NCBI GenBank assembly: GCA_030593645.1
Contig: JAUVGT010000013.1
Span: forward strand, 1-24,221
Length of the DNA: 24,221 nucleotides
Source: Deltaproteobacteria bacterium
GTDB lineage: Bacteria; Desulfobacterota; Desulfobacteria; Desulfobacterales; JAUVGT01
Reading direction: 5' to 3'
The translations under genes were made by a program, and so were the position numbers. Numbering within the stretch: the stretch's first letter is position 1; each line of letters starts with the position of its first letter. Below the pieces are notes generated by a model. The model did not search any database, was not told the origin of the DNA, and was given only the letters and a program-made list of their open reading frames with translations. Positions 9,208 through 17,835 of this stretch are shown here, in pieces.

Positions 9208-9460
9208 AATAACCTTCCTTTCGTTTGACAACCCATCTGAGTATTTTTGCAATAAAGATTAAACCCACGCACGCTGTAAAACCATAAACCGCGTTAAAAA
9301 CCGGAATTTCTTCCCACGAAAAGTGGCCGTGCCTTTCGGTAAAAAAATAAGCAATCAAATCAACACATAAAAGAATGCAGAGGGATAGGTAAAAATAGAT
9401 TCGAAATTTCTTTTGTGCTTTCGGCGAATCCAGAGATTTAAGTTGTTTATCAGGTTTCAT
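9200..9460 (-). CDS. Small two-helix membrane protein, unrecognised
   Basis: 86 residues with a basic N terminus and two predicted membrane helices (about residues 20-41 and 54-75), then a charged tail KRKEGYYD. I do not recognise a family. AAGGA precedes the start by 5 nt. Its stop overlaps the start of the NuoL-like gene by 8 nt, and it begins 8 nt after the 64-residue gene, so it belongs to the same transcript. By position it may be an accessory or assembly subunit linking antiporter-like subunits, comparable to the small subunits of MBH or complex I; that role is inferred from context only. Confidence 0.72.
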   Translation of the reverse strand: MKPDKQLKSLDSPKAQKKFRIYFYLSLCILLCVDLIAYFFTERHGHFSWEEIPVFNAVYGFTACVGLIFIAKILRWVVKRKEGYYD

Positions 9461-9468
9461 AATGATCC

Positions 9469-9663
9469 TTAATGAACGTACGCGAACACGATCAACAGAT
9501 ATAAAAGTCCCAGGCCGATCAGAATGTAAAAAATTGTTTTATAGGCCTGGATACCCTCGTGGGAAAGTTCCATCTTCTCGTCAATGTTTGGGAACCGGGC
9601 GGTGATTTCTCCGTCCTCCTGCTGATATTCGTAGTGCTCATCGGTTTTTATGATTTGCCCCAT
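9469..9663 (-). CDS. Small single-helix membrane protein, unrecognised
   Basis: 64 residues. The acidic, soluble N-terminal half contains charged stretches (DEHYEYQQEDGEITARF), followed by one C-terminal transmembrane helix (about residues 44-63, TIFYILIGLGLLYLLIVFAYV). It lies 11 bp after the MrpD/NuoM-like gene and 8 bp before the 86-residue gene, in the same direction. No family is recognised. It probably exposes its acidic domain on one membrane face of the complex. Operon position and coding-like composition support a real gene. Confidence 0.68.
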   Translation of the reverse strand: MGQIIKTDEHYEYQQEDGEITARFPNIDEKMELSHEGIQAYKTIFYILIGLGLLYLLIVFAYVH

Positions 9664-9674
9664 TTAATATGCTC

Positions 9675-11186
9675 CTAATGAAACAGGTTGTTGACCGCCA
9701 GTTTTACCAGATCATGAATGTAAAAAGTGTTGGGGAAAAAACAGAATACAATTGAAAAAAACGCCGTAACCGCAAGCGGTATCACCATAAAAAGATAAAG
9801 GGGATTTTGGGTTTCCATGCTTGAAAACCATCTGGTACGACCCAGTGCTTCCATTTCCGGCTTTTTAAAAAAAGCCATCCGGACGATGGGGAAAAAATAA
9901 ATCACATCTAAAATGGAGCTGACAAGAATGACGCACAAAAATATCAAAGCCCCTGCCTGAATGCTACCCAGGCAAAGGAACCATTTACTGATAAATCCGG
10001 ATACCGGCGGAATACCGCACATACCTGCGGCGCCGATGGCAAATGCGGTCATTGTGACTGGCATTTGTTTTCCAATACCTGAAAGCTGGCTGATTCTATT
10101 TTTCCCTGATATCACTATGATGGCTCCGGCGCATAAAAACAGGGTTATTTTCATAAATCCGTGAAACGGGATATGGAACATCGCACCCTGGATCCCATAA
10201 GGGCTCAAAAGGGCGGCTCCAAACAGGATATATGAAAGCTGACTGATGGTGGAATATGCCAGCCGCCGTTTAAGATTATCTTCCGCTATGGCGAAAAACG
10301 AGCCCACAAGCATTGTAAATGAGGCAATTATTCCGAGTACCAGCCCAAGGCCAAGGGCCTGGAAAAGATCCACTCCAAACACGTAGCAGATAACCCTCAC
10401 AAATCCAAACACGCCCGCTTTAACAACCGCAACGGCGTGGAGTAATGCGCTGACAGGTGTGGGCGCCACCATGGCGCCAGGCAGCCAGGCATGAAACGGC
10501 ATCCATGCGGCTTTCATGGATCCTAAGGCAAAAAGCCCAAACAGTATTATCAAAGTGGTTTTCGATGAACCCGCCGCGCTCAGGATACCGCCTGCCATAA
10601 AATCAGTGGTTCCTGCCAAAGCATAGGTAAAAACAACCGCCGCAAACAGAAACCATCCGGAGAACAAAAGGTATGTCAGGTATTTTTTAGCGCCGCGAAA
10701 CGCCTCTTCATCTTCATGATGGGCAACCAGCCAGTAAGTCGAAAATGTCAATGCTTCATAAAACACATAAAAAGTAATTAAATTTTTTGACATGGCGATA
10801 CTGACCGCTGAAAAAATAGCCAGTGCAAACATAAAGTAAAACCGGGTTTGGGCATGCTCTTTCAGAGCTCTCATATAACCGATCGAATAAATGGAAACCA
10901 GGATCCAGAGAAAAGAGGAAGTAATGGCGAACAACAATCCAAAGGCATCCAGTCGAAATCCCAAATCAATTCCGGGAGCAATGGTTATTAGTCGAGTACT
11001 GATCCATTTGTTTTGCAGTATAATGGGAGCCATAGAGATGATAATGCCGAATTGAATCACGGACGCCGCAATGGTACATCCTTCCCTGATGTTGGGATTT
11101 TTTCTAAATTTCAGAATCAGTAGTGCGCATGCAAATGGGCAGGCCAATGCAAGCAGGGGCCTTATGGATTCGACAACCTCAATCAT
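9675..11186 (-). CDS. Proton-conducting membrane subunit, second MrpD/NuoM-like
   Basis: 503-residue polytopic membrane protein of the antiporter-like family. All the usual channel residues are visible: TM5 glutamate E144 in VFYEALTFSTYW, TM7 lysine K225 in SMKAAWMPFHAWLPGAM, TM8 lysine K256 in VAVVKAGVFGF, and SGFISKW in the C-terminal half. The start overlaps the preceding mrpD stop as ATGA, with GGGAG 7 nt upstream, which indicates translational coupling. With mrpD it forms the intact pair of ion-conducting subunits. It resembles both MrpD and MbhH, and the exact orthology cannot be settled from one sequence. Confidence 0.9.
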   Translation of the reverse strand: MIEVVESIRPLLALACPFACALLILKFRKNPNIREGCTIAASVIQFGIIISMAPIILQNKWISTRLITIAPGIDLGFRLDAFGLLFAITSSFLWILVSIYSIGYMRALKEHAQTRFYFMFALAIFSAVSIAMSKNLITFYVFYEALTFSTYWLVAHHEDEEAFRGAKKYLTYLLFSGWFLFAAVVFTYALAGTTDFMAGGILSAAGSSKTTLIILFGLFALGSMKAAWMPFHAWLPGAMVAPTPVSALLHAVAVVKAGVFGFVRVICYVFGVDLFQALGLGLVLGIIASFTMLVGSFFAIAEDNLKRRLAYSTISQLSYILFGAALLSPYGIQGAMFHIPFHGFMKITLFLCAGAIIVISGKNRISQLSGIGKQMPVTMTAFAIGAAGMCGIPPVSGFISKWFLCLGSIQAGALIFLCVILVSSILDVIYFFPIVRMAFFKKPEMEALGRTRWFSSMETQNPLYLFMVIPLAVTAFFSIVFCFFPNTFYIHDLVKLAVNNLFH

Positions 11187-12688
11187 TGAATGACTCCCAA
11201 TTTAAGGCTCTGGTTCAGTGTCTTTAAAAATGAATTGAAAAAACCCGATATCCACATAATGCCGATTATGAAGGACAATGCTGCCAGGCAAACTCCCGGT
11301 ATCATCATACTCATGGGAAGCTCCTGAACCTTGGCAGATTTAATCGGCTCTCCTTCATTCTCATGCTTAATATACATGGTTTCAATAATGCGCCAGAAAT
11401 AGACAAGCATTAGAAGTGTGCTGATAAAAATAACGACCACAAACGGATACTGACCGGCTTCAATCGCTGCCAGAATCAGATACCATTTTGAAACAAATCC
11501 CGCTCCCGGCGGTAATCCAATCATGGCAAGAGAAGCAATGATCAGAACCAGGGCGGTATACGGCATTTTTCTTGACAATCCTGAAAAATCTTTAATATTC
11601 CTAAGATTATGTTTATATATAAAACCACAGGCAGCCATGAACAACGCACCTTTAATTATGGCATGGTTTAGAATATGCATGACCGCCGGAGTTAGCCCAA
11701 GTGAGGTTGAGGCTGCCAGGCCAATTCCTAGAACAATATACCCCACATTAGAAATACTTGAATAGGCCAGCATCCGTTTCAGGTTGTCCTGTACGATTGC
11801 ATACACCGAACCCACGATAATGGCGATTGCCGCAAGCCAACAGATTACATCCATTACTGGAAAAATTGTTTTAATGAAATTAACAGTAAATACTGAGAAA
11901 ATGATTCGTATCAGGGCATATGTAAATGTTTTTGCAACGGCAGTAGAAATAATAACACTTACCGCAGACGGCGCATGGGTGTATGCATCCGGCTGCCACG
12001 CGTGGAGTGGAAATATAGCAATTTTTATGGCAAATCCGATAAAAATAAATACAAATGCTGTAATGACCGTTCTTGACCCGTATATCGCCGGCAGTAGTTG
12101 CGCGAGATCCCCCATATTCAGTGTGCCTGTTGCGATGTATAAATATCCCACTCCCAAAAGATAAAAACAGGCACCGATGGTTCCGATGATCAAATACCTA
12201 AAACCAGCCACGGTTGCTCTTTTATCTCCAACGGCTACCAATGAATAGCAGGATAGAGAGGCTACCTCAAGAAGTACAAACAGGTTAAACAGATCTCCGG
12301 TTACTATGATGCCTAATAGACCTGTGATCAAGAGAAGATAAAGACACCAGAATAAGAAAATTTTGTCAGGAAGTTCTTTTTCAATCGTTTTTTTGGCATA
12401 AATTGCTGTAACAAAACTTAAAAAAGATATCAAAACCAGCATAAAAGCGTTTAAACTGTCTATCTTATATTCAATTCCCCAGGGAGGCGGCCAGCCGCCG
12501 ATGTGGTATTGGATGGTTCCTTGATCCAGAATGGTTGCAAAAATCAAAACAGAGCAGACCAGGCAAACGGACAGGGCGGCCATGGATAGGATAAAGGGCA
12601 ATCTCCTGGTCCACCACCCAGTAAAAGAGATAACAAAGGACACAATTAAAGGAACAACGACTATGATAACCGGTAAATCTTGATTCAT
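11183..12688 (-). CDS. mrpD: MrpD-type proton-conducting antiporter subunit
   Basis: 501-residue membrane subunit of the Mrp/MBH family that carries H+ or Na+. Channel residues are present: TM5 glutamate E141 in FVLLEVASLSCYSLVA, TM7 lysine K222 in AIKIAIFPLHAWQPDAY, TM8 lysine K253 in VAKTFTYALI, and GAGFVSKW. The LLEVASLSCYSLVA and QPDAYTHAPSAVS segments are typical of MrpD/MbhH. An in-frame TTG at 12703 could extend it by five codons, but ATG at 12688 is preferred as the conventional start with GGGA upstream. It follows the cNMP-binding-like gene by about 120 bp, so an internal promoter is possible. Confidence 0.9.
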   Translation of the reverse strand: MNQDLPVIIVVVPLIVSFVISFTGWWTRRLPFILSMAALSVCLVCSVLIFATILDQGTIQYHIGGWPPPWGIEYKIDSLNAFMLVLISFLSFVTAIYAKKTIEKELPDKIFLFWCLYLLLITGLLGIIVTGDLFNLFVLLEVASLSCYSLVAVGDKRATVAGFRYLIIGTIGACFYLLGVGYLYIATGTLNMGDLAQLLPAIYGSRTVITAFVFIFIGFAIKIAIFPLHAWQPDAYTHAPSAVSVIISTAVAKTFTYALIRIIFSVFTVNFIKTIFPVMDVICWLAAIAIIVGSVYAIVQDNLKRMLAYSSISNVGYIVLGIGLAASTSLGLTPAVMHILNHAIIKGALFMAACGFIYKHNLRNIKDFSGLSRKMPYTALVLIIASLAMIGLPPGAGFVSKWYLILAAIEAGQYPFVVVIFISTLLMLVYFWRIIETMYIKHENEGEPIKSAKVQELPMSMMIPGVCLAALSFIIGIMWISGFFNSFLKTLNQSLKLGVIQ

Positions 12689-12806
12689 CTTTTTCTGTCC
12701 CAAATTCTGATGTTAGTCGATGCAATCTGGATAAGCGATTTTGAAAAACTCAGACCACGCTTCAGTGTCCGCCTGTGGCAGATAAGAAGAGGTTTTGAAA
12801 CAATTA

Positions 12807-13283
12807 CTATAAAAGATTACTGATATCCGGATGATATTTAATTGTCTTAACAAACTGTTCAGTTCTGGTATCATACCTTTTCTTCAGGACATACAGAAGC
12901 CGCTGGCTTATTATAAATCCCAAAGAATGATTTTCCTCCATTGCTTTTTTTATTTTCGCTTCCCTGAATGAATATACCACGCATGGTTCTGCACAGATCG
13001 CATCGGTTGAATACGGATTATCCTCCAGCATTGCGGACCAGCCAAATGAAAAACCCGATTTAACGGCACTCATGGAAACGGTGATACTATCCGTAACCCG
13101 GAGTTCTAAAAGTACTTTTCCTTTTTTTAACAAATAAAAACGATCTGCACTCTCTCCCTGTTTGAAAATTCTTTCATTTTCATCGAAAAGAAGCATTTCA
13201 GTAATGGGGACCAGCTTTTTGAGCATATCATCCGATAAATACCCAAACATGACAAATTGTTTTAAATCCTGTACTTCAATCAT
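12807..13283 (-). CDS. cNMP-binding-like protein embedded in the membrane operon
   Basis: 158 residues forming one cNMP-binding-type barrel (FDENERIFKQGESADRFYLL, then KKGKVLLELRV) and a C-terminal helix, without DNA-binding or catalytic domains. As in the homologue at 4448, the GE...RAA phosphate cassette is absent and the corresponding segment reads SFGWSAMLEDNPYST, so a ligand other than cAMP or no ligand is likely. ATG at 13283 is chosen because AGGGG lies 5 nt upstream; ATG at 13286 would be too close. It lies between mrpC and mrpD in the same direction, which suggests a regulatory or docking role for the complex (inference). Confidence 0.75.
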   Translation of the reverse strand: MIEVQDLKQFVMFGYLSDDMLKKLVPITEMLLFDENERIFKQGESADRFYLLKKGKVLLELRVTDSITVSMSAVKSGFSFGWSAMLEDNPYSTDAICAEPCVVYSFREAKIKKAMEENHSLGFIISQRLLYVLKKRYDTRTEQFVKTIKYHPDISNLL

Positions 13284-13521
13284 CATAACCCCTCTGGCAT
13301 GTTAATAGGTCTTTTGGAAAACAATTAAGAGCGGATCCTCAGAGCCAAGTAAGAAATATTAATCTACGTCTGAGATCAAAATTATAGTGCCTAAAAATCC
13401 CGACGTCAACAAGGTTATGGCGGACAAATCTGGTCGATATGGCTCCACCCTTTTTAATAGAAACTTAGAACGGCTCCTAATTAGTCCACGTCCAATTTTT
13501 ACTTACTTTAAGAGTCTGTTT

Positions 13522-13938
13522 TTAACCATTTTCGTTTTTTGCATTTTTCTCTAATTCAGATAGAATCTTATCCTCTTCAATGGTTTTAAAATCCGTGTAA
13601 ATTTTTATTGCCATAGCCAACGCCACTCCAAGTGTGGCCACCGCGACAACAATAGCTGTAAGCATCAGTACATGAGGAAGCGGATTAATATAGTTTATGG
13701 CCTGTGCAGTTGCATGGGTACCGTGATCATTGTGAATTTCAAGAATGGGAATGGTTGCACCCCTTTTTGCACTGATGGAAATAAAAAACAGAATAATGGC
13801 AGTTTGCAGAATATTCATACCGATGATCTTTTTCATATAATTTTTTTTAGCAAAAATGCCGTACATTCCCAGCATCATCAATAGAATGTAAATAATATAA
13901 TTACTTCTTGAAATAATGAATGTCAGTACATCATTCAC
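13522..13938 (-). CDS. mrpC: MrpC/NuoK-like membrane subunit
   Basis: 138 residues with three membrane helices. The NuoK/MrpC pattern is visible in the NYIIYILLMMLGMYGIF start, a GMNILQTAIILFFIS middle helix, and a PLPHVLMLTAIVVAVATLGVA final helix, followed by a charged tail. NuoK-type subunits form part of the ion path beside the large antiporter-like subunits. The start codon is GTG, preceded by GAGGGG and separated by 2 nt from the upstream stop. The acidic and lysine-rich tail (after residue 115) is longer than a minimal MrpC. Confidence 0.9.
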   Translation of the reverse strand: MNDVLTFIISRSNYIIYILLMMLGMYGIFAKKNYMKKIIGMNILQTAIILFFISISAKRGATIPILEIHNDHGTHATAQAINYINPLPHVLMLTAIVVAVATLGVALAMAIKIYTDFKTIEEDKILSELEKNAKNENG

Positions 13939-13940
13939 TT

Positions 13941-14771
13941 TTAAAGCCCCTCGTCATGTTTTCCGGCAGAAGCCAGGTTATAGTAAAGCATGATCATTGC
14001 GGCCATTACCGCAATACCAACCCCGATTTCTACAATTAAAATACCATGGGATCTTGCTGTGACCGGGTCCGTTCCAAAAAGGGCTGCCAGCGCGCTGTAG
14101 TCCAGGTATTTGGATTTCATAAGCACACAAAAAATACCTGTTCCCGCATAGATTGAAACACCCAGGGCACACATAAAGGTCACAAATTTTTCGCCCAACT
14201 GCTTGATGGCCTGCCTTAAATTGAACCCGATGGCAAAAAGAACTACTGACGCTCCAAAAATCACACCCCCCTGGAATCCACCGCCGGGGCTGTGATGACC
14301 ATGGGCAATGACATAGAGGGCAAAGATCTGGATAAAGGGGATGATCATTCTGCATGTGGTCCGAATCACCAAATCATATGGTATCCACACTGAATCAATG
14401 CGCTCGAAATGATTGGATTCATCCGGTACTTTTCCCCCTTTTTCAATCCGAAGGGTAACACCCGTCGGGATATGCCGATACAATCTTGATTCAGGTACCG
14501 CTTTCTTGAATATTCTTAATAGAAAAAAACTAACGATGCCGGCAGTAAAGATTACAACGGTTTCAAACATGGTATCATAACCCCGATAATCTGCCAGAAC
14601 TGAAGTGACAACATTTGGAACCGAGGTATCCGTCATGGTATGCTCTATATAATAGGGTGACAAATGATTGGATGCAGGTGATTGCGGGTCCCCCCAGATG
14701 GGAAAATCAAGGGCACCGTAGATTAAGAGACCCCCTAGCAAGAGAATTAAAATCAAACCTGTTATTCTCAA
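13941..14771 (-). CDS. mrpB: MbhE-MrpB fusion membrane subunit
   Basis: 276 residues. The N-terminal part has a membrane helix followed by VLADYRGYDTMFETVVIFTA, the hallmark of the MbhE domain found at the C-terminal end of MrpA. The C-terminal part is MrpB/MnhB with HGHHSPGGGFQGG and several membrane helices. Between them lies a 60-residue soluble linker. MbhE-MrpB units complete the small-subunit core next to MrpC. The start codon is TTG within the preceding TGA region, with AAGGAG upstream, so initiation is coupled to the mbhD-like gene. This arrangement, with MrpA split up, is characteristic of MBH-type complexes. Confidence 0.9.
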   Translation of the reverse strand: MRITGLILILLLGGLLIYGALDFPIWGDPQSPASNHLSPYYIEHTMTDTSVPNVVTSVLADYRGYDTMFETVVIFTAGIVSFFLLRIFKKAVPESRLYRHIPTGVTLRIEKGGKVPDESNHFERIDSVWIPYDLVIRTTCRMIIPFIQIFALYVIAHGHHSPGGGFQGGVIFGASVVLFAIGFNLRQAIKQLGEKFVTFMCALGVSIYAGTGIFCVLMKSKYLDYSALAALFGTDPVTARSHGILIVEIGVGIAVMAAMIMLYYNLASAGKHDEGL

Positions 14772-15013
14772 TCGTCAGTTCTCCTTGTCGTTCGAAGTAC
14801 AGCAGCCACAAACAATACAGTACTGATGCCCGCTCCTACCGATGCTTCGGTAAATGCCACATCAACCGCTCCCATAATAGCCCATAAGAGGCATAACATA
14901 AAACTGTATGCCCCAAACAAAATTGCAGCGCTCAACAGGTCTTTGACGGCAAGAGCGCCAATCCCAAACAAAACAACCAGAACCAGTATAATCAGTTCAA
15001 TCTGCCAGATCAT
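14768..15013 (-). CDS. MbhD-like (DUF4040) membrane subunit
   Basis: 81 residues with three membrane helices, containing KDLLSAAILFGAYSF and GAVDVAFTEASVGAGIST, which match the MbhD/DUF4040 domain. In ordinary Mrp this domain is part of the C-terminal half of MrpA; here it is a separate gene as in archaeal MBH. The start overlaps the mrpG stop as ATGA, and the 3' end overlaps the next start. Conserved acidic residues in the second and third helices (VDVAFTEAS) could take part in the ion path. Confidence 0.9.
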   Translation of the reverse strand: MIWQIELIILVLVVLFGIGALAVKDLLSAAILFGAYSFMLCLLWAIMGAVDVAFTEASVGAGISTVLFVAAVLRTTRRTDD

Positions 15014-15333
15014 TTTAAATTACTCTCCTTTTCCCATGGTTTCAGGCCTGCCCTGACACCGGCATCGACAATTGCATGTATGGCAGTAGGGCTGGTGATG
15101 AAAACAAACACGACAATGAGAATAATTTTTACGGATGTGAAAAGAGCAGACAGGGAAAATGGCTGTACAGTGTATAATGCAAACGCCGACATTGAAAAGA
15201 GCAGCCCTGCTGAATCCAGTTTTCCCGCCGGATGAAGCCGCGAATAAAAATCAGGAAACCGTATGATCCCGATGGAACCTCCTGTGAAAAAAACCAGACC
15301 GCATAATAAAATAATCGTAATAATAATTGTCAT
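15010..15333 (-). CDS. mrpG: MrpG membrane subunit
   Basis: 107 residues with three hydrophobic helices and the typical MrpG/MnhG block GSIGIIRFPDFYSRLHPAGKL followed by DSAGLLF. It is a small structural subunit of the Mrp/MBH complex. AAGGCGAG stands 6 nt before the ATG. It lies 33 bp after mrpF and overlaps the mbhD-like start by 4 nt, in the usual E-F-G order. Confidence 0.92.
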   Translation of the reverse strand: MTIIITIILLCGLVFFTGGSIGIIRFPDFYSRLHPAGKLDSAGLLFSMSAFALYTVQPFSLSALFTSVKIILIVVFVFITSPTAIHAIVDAGVRAGLKPWEKESNLK

Positions 15334-15366
15334 TTTTCACTCGCCTTGTTTCTTATCCCAATGACC

Positions 15367-15654
15367 TTATTTTTCCTGACCTTCGTCATATAGTCCTTTC
15401 TGTTTCTGAAAATATCGGGAAGCCGCCAGAACTGCGATAAAATTCAGCATTGCATACGCCAGGGCAATATCCACGAACATATCCACACGCTTGTATATCA
15501 ACCCGATTAGGATCAGCATGACAATGGTTTTACTGCCAATGGCATTCACCCCTACCAGACGATCCAAAACCGTCGGGCCGAAAAGAGCACGATAGGTAGG
15601 CAGAAGCATCAGAAAGCCTAAAATAATACCCGTATATAGAAAAATATCATTCAT
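15367..15654 (-). CDS. mrpF: MrpF membrane subunit
   Basis: 95 residues with three helices and the family block RALFGPTVLDRLVGVNAIGSK. The predicted fold matches MrpF/MbhB. Its ATG shares one base with the mrpE stop (TAATG), which indicates translational coupling. The tail is charged and soluble (SRYFQKQKGLYDEGQEK). Confidence 0.92.
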   Translation of the reverse strand: MNDIFLYTGIILGFLMLLPTYRALFGPTVLDRLVGVNAIGSKTIVMLILIGLIYKRVDMFVDIALAYAMLNFIAVLAASRYFQKQKGLYDEGQEK

Positions 15655-16232
15655 TATTCATCAAACACCTTTGCGATCTTCTTTTCCATTTCTCCAGGTA
15701 GGCTTTGACCGGATTTGTCATCAATGCAATGTACCGCAAAGGTTCCCATTATACCTGCATAAACTGTAATTGTTCCTGGAGTAAGAGTAATAGAATTTGC
15801 AAAGGTAGTGCGGGACACATCACCTTTCAAACGGCTGTCAAACTTTATGATTTTAGGATTGATCAGGTCCATCATCCTGGGATGAAAAGTCAGGTAAAGA
15901 ACATGTAAATTTGCCAGAAATATTTGATAGAACAGCCAGGGGAGATAAAGTGCAAACTTGAACCAGCATTTAAAAAGACCGGGTGGCAGGGCTTCGGGAA
16001 AGAGCAAACGACTGCTGAGGGCTGATACAATAAGGCATGAAGCCGCACCCAAAGATAGGTGAAATAAATCAAATCGACCCGAAAAAAGCAGCCAGAAACA
16101 GGCCATAATAATAAAGGTCAAAAGAAAAGGAACCGGGGCAAACTTTTTTGTCGGTCTGTTTTCTGATGGCTGGTATGGATTCTTATCAGAACGGATATTC
16201 TTAACTGAATTTGAATTACTGGCAGCATCCAA
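15654..16232 (-). CDS. mrpE: MrpE membrane subunit with long N-terminal extension
   Basis: 192 residues. About 32 polar residues precede the first membrane helices (VPFLLTFIIMACFWLLFSGRFDLFHL), followed by the MrpE signature FANSITLTPGTITV near residue 145. MrpE is the first subunit of the small-subunit core. The start is TTG at 16232, chosen because AGAGGA lies about 10 nt upstream and no ATG occurs before the first helix. It is the first gene of the leftward operon; the next 189 bp upstream should contain the promoter. The polar N terminus is unusual for the family and could be spurious if a later non-ATG start is used. Confidence 0.88.
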   Translation of the reverse strand: MDAASNSNSVKNIRSDKNPYQPSENRPTKKFAPVPFLLTFIIMACFWLLFSGRFDLFHLSLGAASCLIVSALSSRLLFPEALPPGLFKCWFKFALYLPWLFYQIFLANLHVLYLTFHPRMMDLINPKIIKFDSRLKGDVSRTTFANSITLTPGTITVYAGIMGTFAVHCIDDKSGQSLPGEMEKKIAKVFDE

Positions 16233-16421
16233 TTGTTGCGATCCTCTTTAGGCTGTTGTCATTTCGAGCCCGCTGATCATGATCCGCAAATGCCAGTGAT
16301 AGTTAAAAATTACTTGTTCAGTTTCAATCCGCCAAATATAAGGTCAACTTGGAAATGAGAGTCAGATGCAATAGTCAGTTTAATATCACAATACAGACCG
16401 ATGATCGTTTAATAAACCGGG

Positions 16422-17081
16422 CTAAACATTCACCACTTCATAACTTGCCGATTTATATCCCTTTATTTTTTGAACATGAAATGTAAGAATACGACTGTGA
16501 TAGTTTTCGACGTTCTGTTTTAGTTTCCGTTTCGCGTCCTGAAATTTCTTACTTTGCAGATTACTGATCAAATTATTAATATCCGATACCCTCCCTTCAC
16601 ATATAATTCCGGGTCCGCCACCAATCAGGATCTCCCATTCACCCGCAACTTCAACACCCAGGTCAGCGAGAACCGGGAAATACTCATTGCTTAGAAACTC
16701 ATCGTACTCATCCTTTTTATGGCTCTGGACATCCCACGATTGGTTAAACTTTATTGTGTCCTTGCGGATATCCATTGTATATGAATCTGTTCTTCCTGTA
16801 TTTATGAGAACTTTCGTTTTATAGTCTTTCACATACTTAAACAGTTTTTGTTTTAGATATTTATATTTTTCACTTTTTAACGCCTTTTCAATAACCTCCA
16901 AATCACCGCTCGCGTTTTCAAATACAATTTCACTGACCGATCCAATGAGTACCGACCATACAGCCACAGTATGAAGTCCCAGATCGTTGACACCGGGTAT
17001 AAATTTCTTGATGATGAATTTCAAATACTCCTCATTCATTCCGGGGATGATAGACCAATAGTGGTTCAGTTTAACCGACAT
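16422..17081 (-). CDS. Internally duplicated alpha/beta protein, unrecognised
   Basis: 219 residues composed of two similar halves (about 3-93 and 110-201). Shared landmarks are N-[HQ]-x-W at the start of each half, E(E)Y, a FxPxxxDLG segment, W(S/E)xLIG, and a lysine-rich helix ending in VxxYxxxxL. The alternation of strands and helices suggests a fused pair of ferredoxin-like, dimeric alpha-beta-barrel domains, but no family is recognised. There is no signal peptide or membrane helix. ATG at 17081 is preferred over 17099 because AGGAGG lies 6 nt upstream. It lies upstream of the mrpE operon in the same direction, with 189 bp between, and could be cotranscribed. Confidence 0.78.
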   Translation of the reverse strand: MSVKLNHYWSIIPGMNEEYLKFIIKKFIPGVNDLGLHTVAVWSVLIGSVSEIVFENASGDLEVIEKALKSEKYKYLKQKLFKYVKDYKTKVLINTGRTDSYTMDIRKDTIKFNQSWDVQSHKKDEYDEFLSNEYFPVLADLGVEVAGEWEILIGGGPGIICEGRVSDINNLISNLQSKKFQDAKRKLKQNVENYHSRILTFHVQKIKGYKSASYEVVNV

Positions 17082-17835
17082 GGCAATTCCTCCTCTCATG
17101 TTAGGGCTACGAAGAACTCGTCTCTGACTATTTTATATAATTACATGTGTTTATCATACATTTTGACCGATGCTGATAAATATCGGGACAACTATTGTCT
17201 TTATGAAAAGGATAGAGCAACTGCTTTGCAGGGTCAGATAGAAAATGAGTTCAATTTCACAATCATCAGGATGCGAAGAAATTCAGAAAGAAATACAAAG
17301 ATAAATCCTTAAATCTAATCTGGATCATGTTCTTAGCTAAAAAACCCGAACTGGCGGCCCTAACTTGAAGACCGATACCCACAAATTACGAATTTGAATG
17401 TATGAAATGAAAAATGGAGCCTGAGCGTTAAATAAGAAAATATTTCTTGCCCAATAAGGTTGGGCATCTCAATTAATTAAAACATTACTCTATTTAACTG
17501 TTCGATGTCAAGTAAAACAATGCCTTGAAATTACTTTAGTTTCATATCTTCTGTTGGTTTATTGTTATCACTTTGGCTTAACATAATTCATATTATTCAC
17601 CGGCTCAGATATTTTTAATCAACCCGCGCCCTTCATATCGTTTGCAATACATTGAGAATAATACATGGCTTTTATTTTCCTAAAAATACTGATATGTAAT
17701 TAATGTTACCCAAAATCGATTGGGATTTACATAAATGCAGTCTCCCAATTTTTTAAAATAAAACACCCGATATGTGTGATTAATATCATTGGATCGCCAG
17801 ACATCTGTTATTAAATGAAGGCGCGGAGAATGATT
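17082..17835. other. 754-bp divergent intergenic region
   Basis: This is AT-rich DNA between the leftward duplicated-domain gene and the rightward sensor kinase, so it should contain two divergent promoters. I see a CCCAA-N6-TTGGG dyad around ATCGAT at 17709-17724, but no -24/-12 element with correct spacing and no convincing sigma-70 promoter. No credible ORF is present; the 16971-17312 plus-strand ORF is largely antisense to the duplicated-domain gene. Confidence 0.5.

Noticed and set aside
5768..16232. Complex I or energy-converting hydrogenase operon
   Set aside because: No NuoB/C/D/H/I-like or NiFe hydrogenase subunits are present; the small subunits are clearly Mrp/MBH type.
16971..17312. 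113-residue plus-strand ORF
   Set aside because: Its first third is antisense to the duplicated-domain gene and the rest is low-complexity; no good start.
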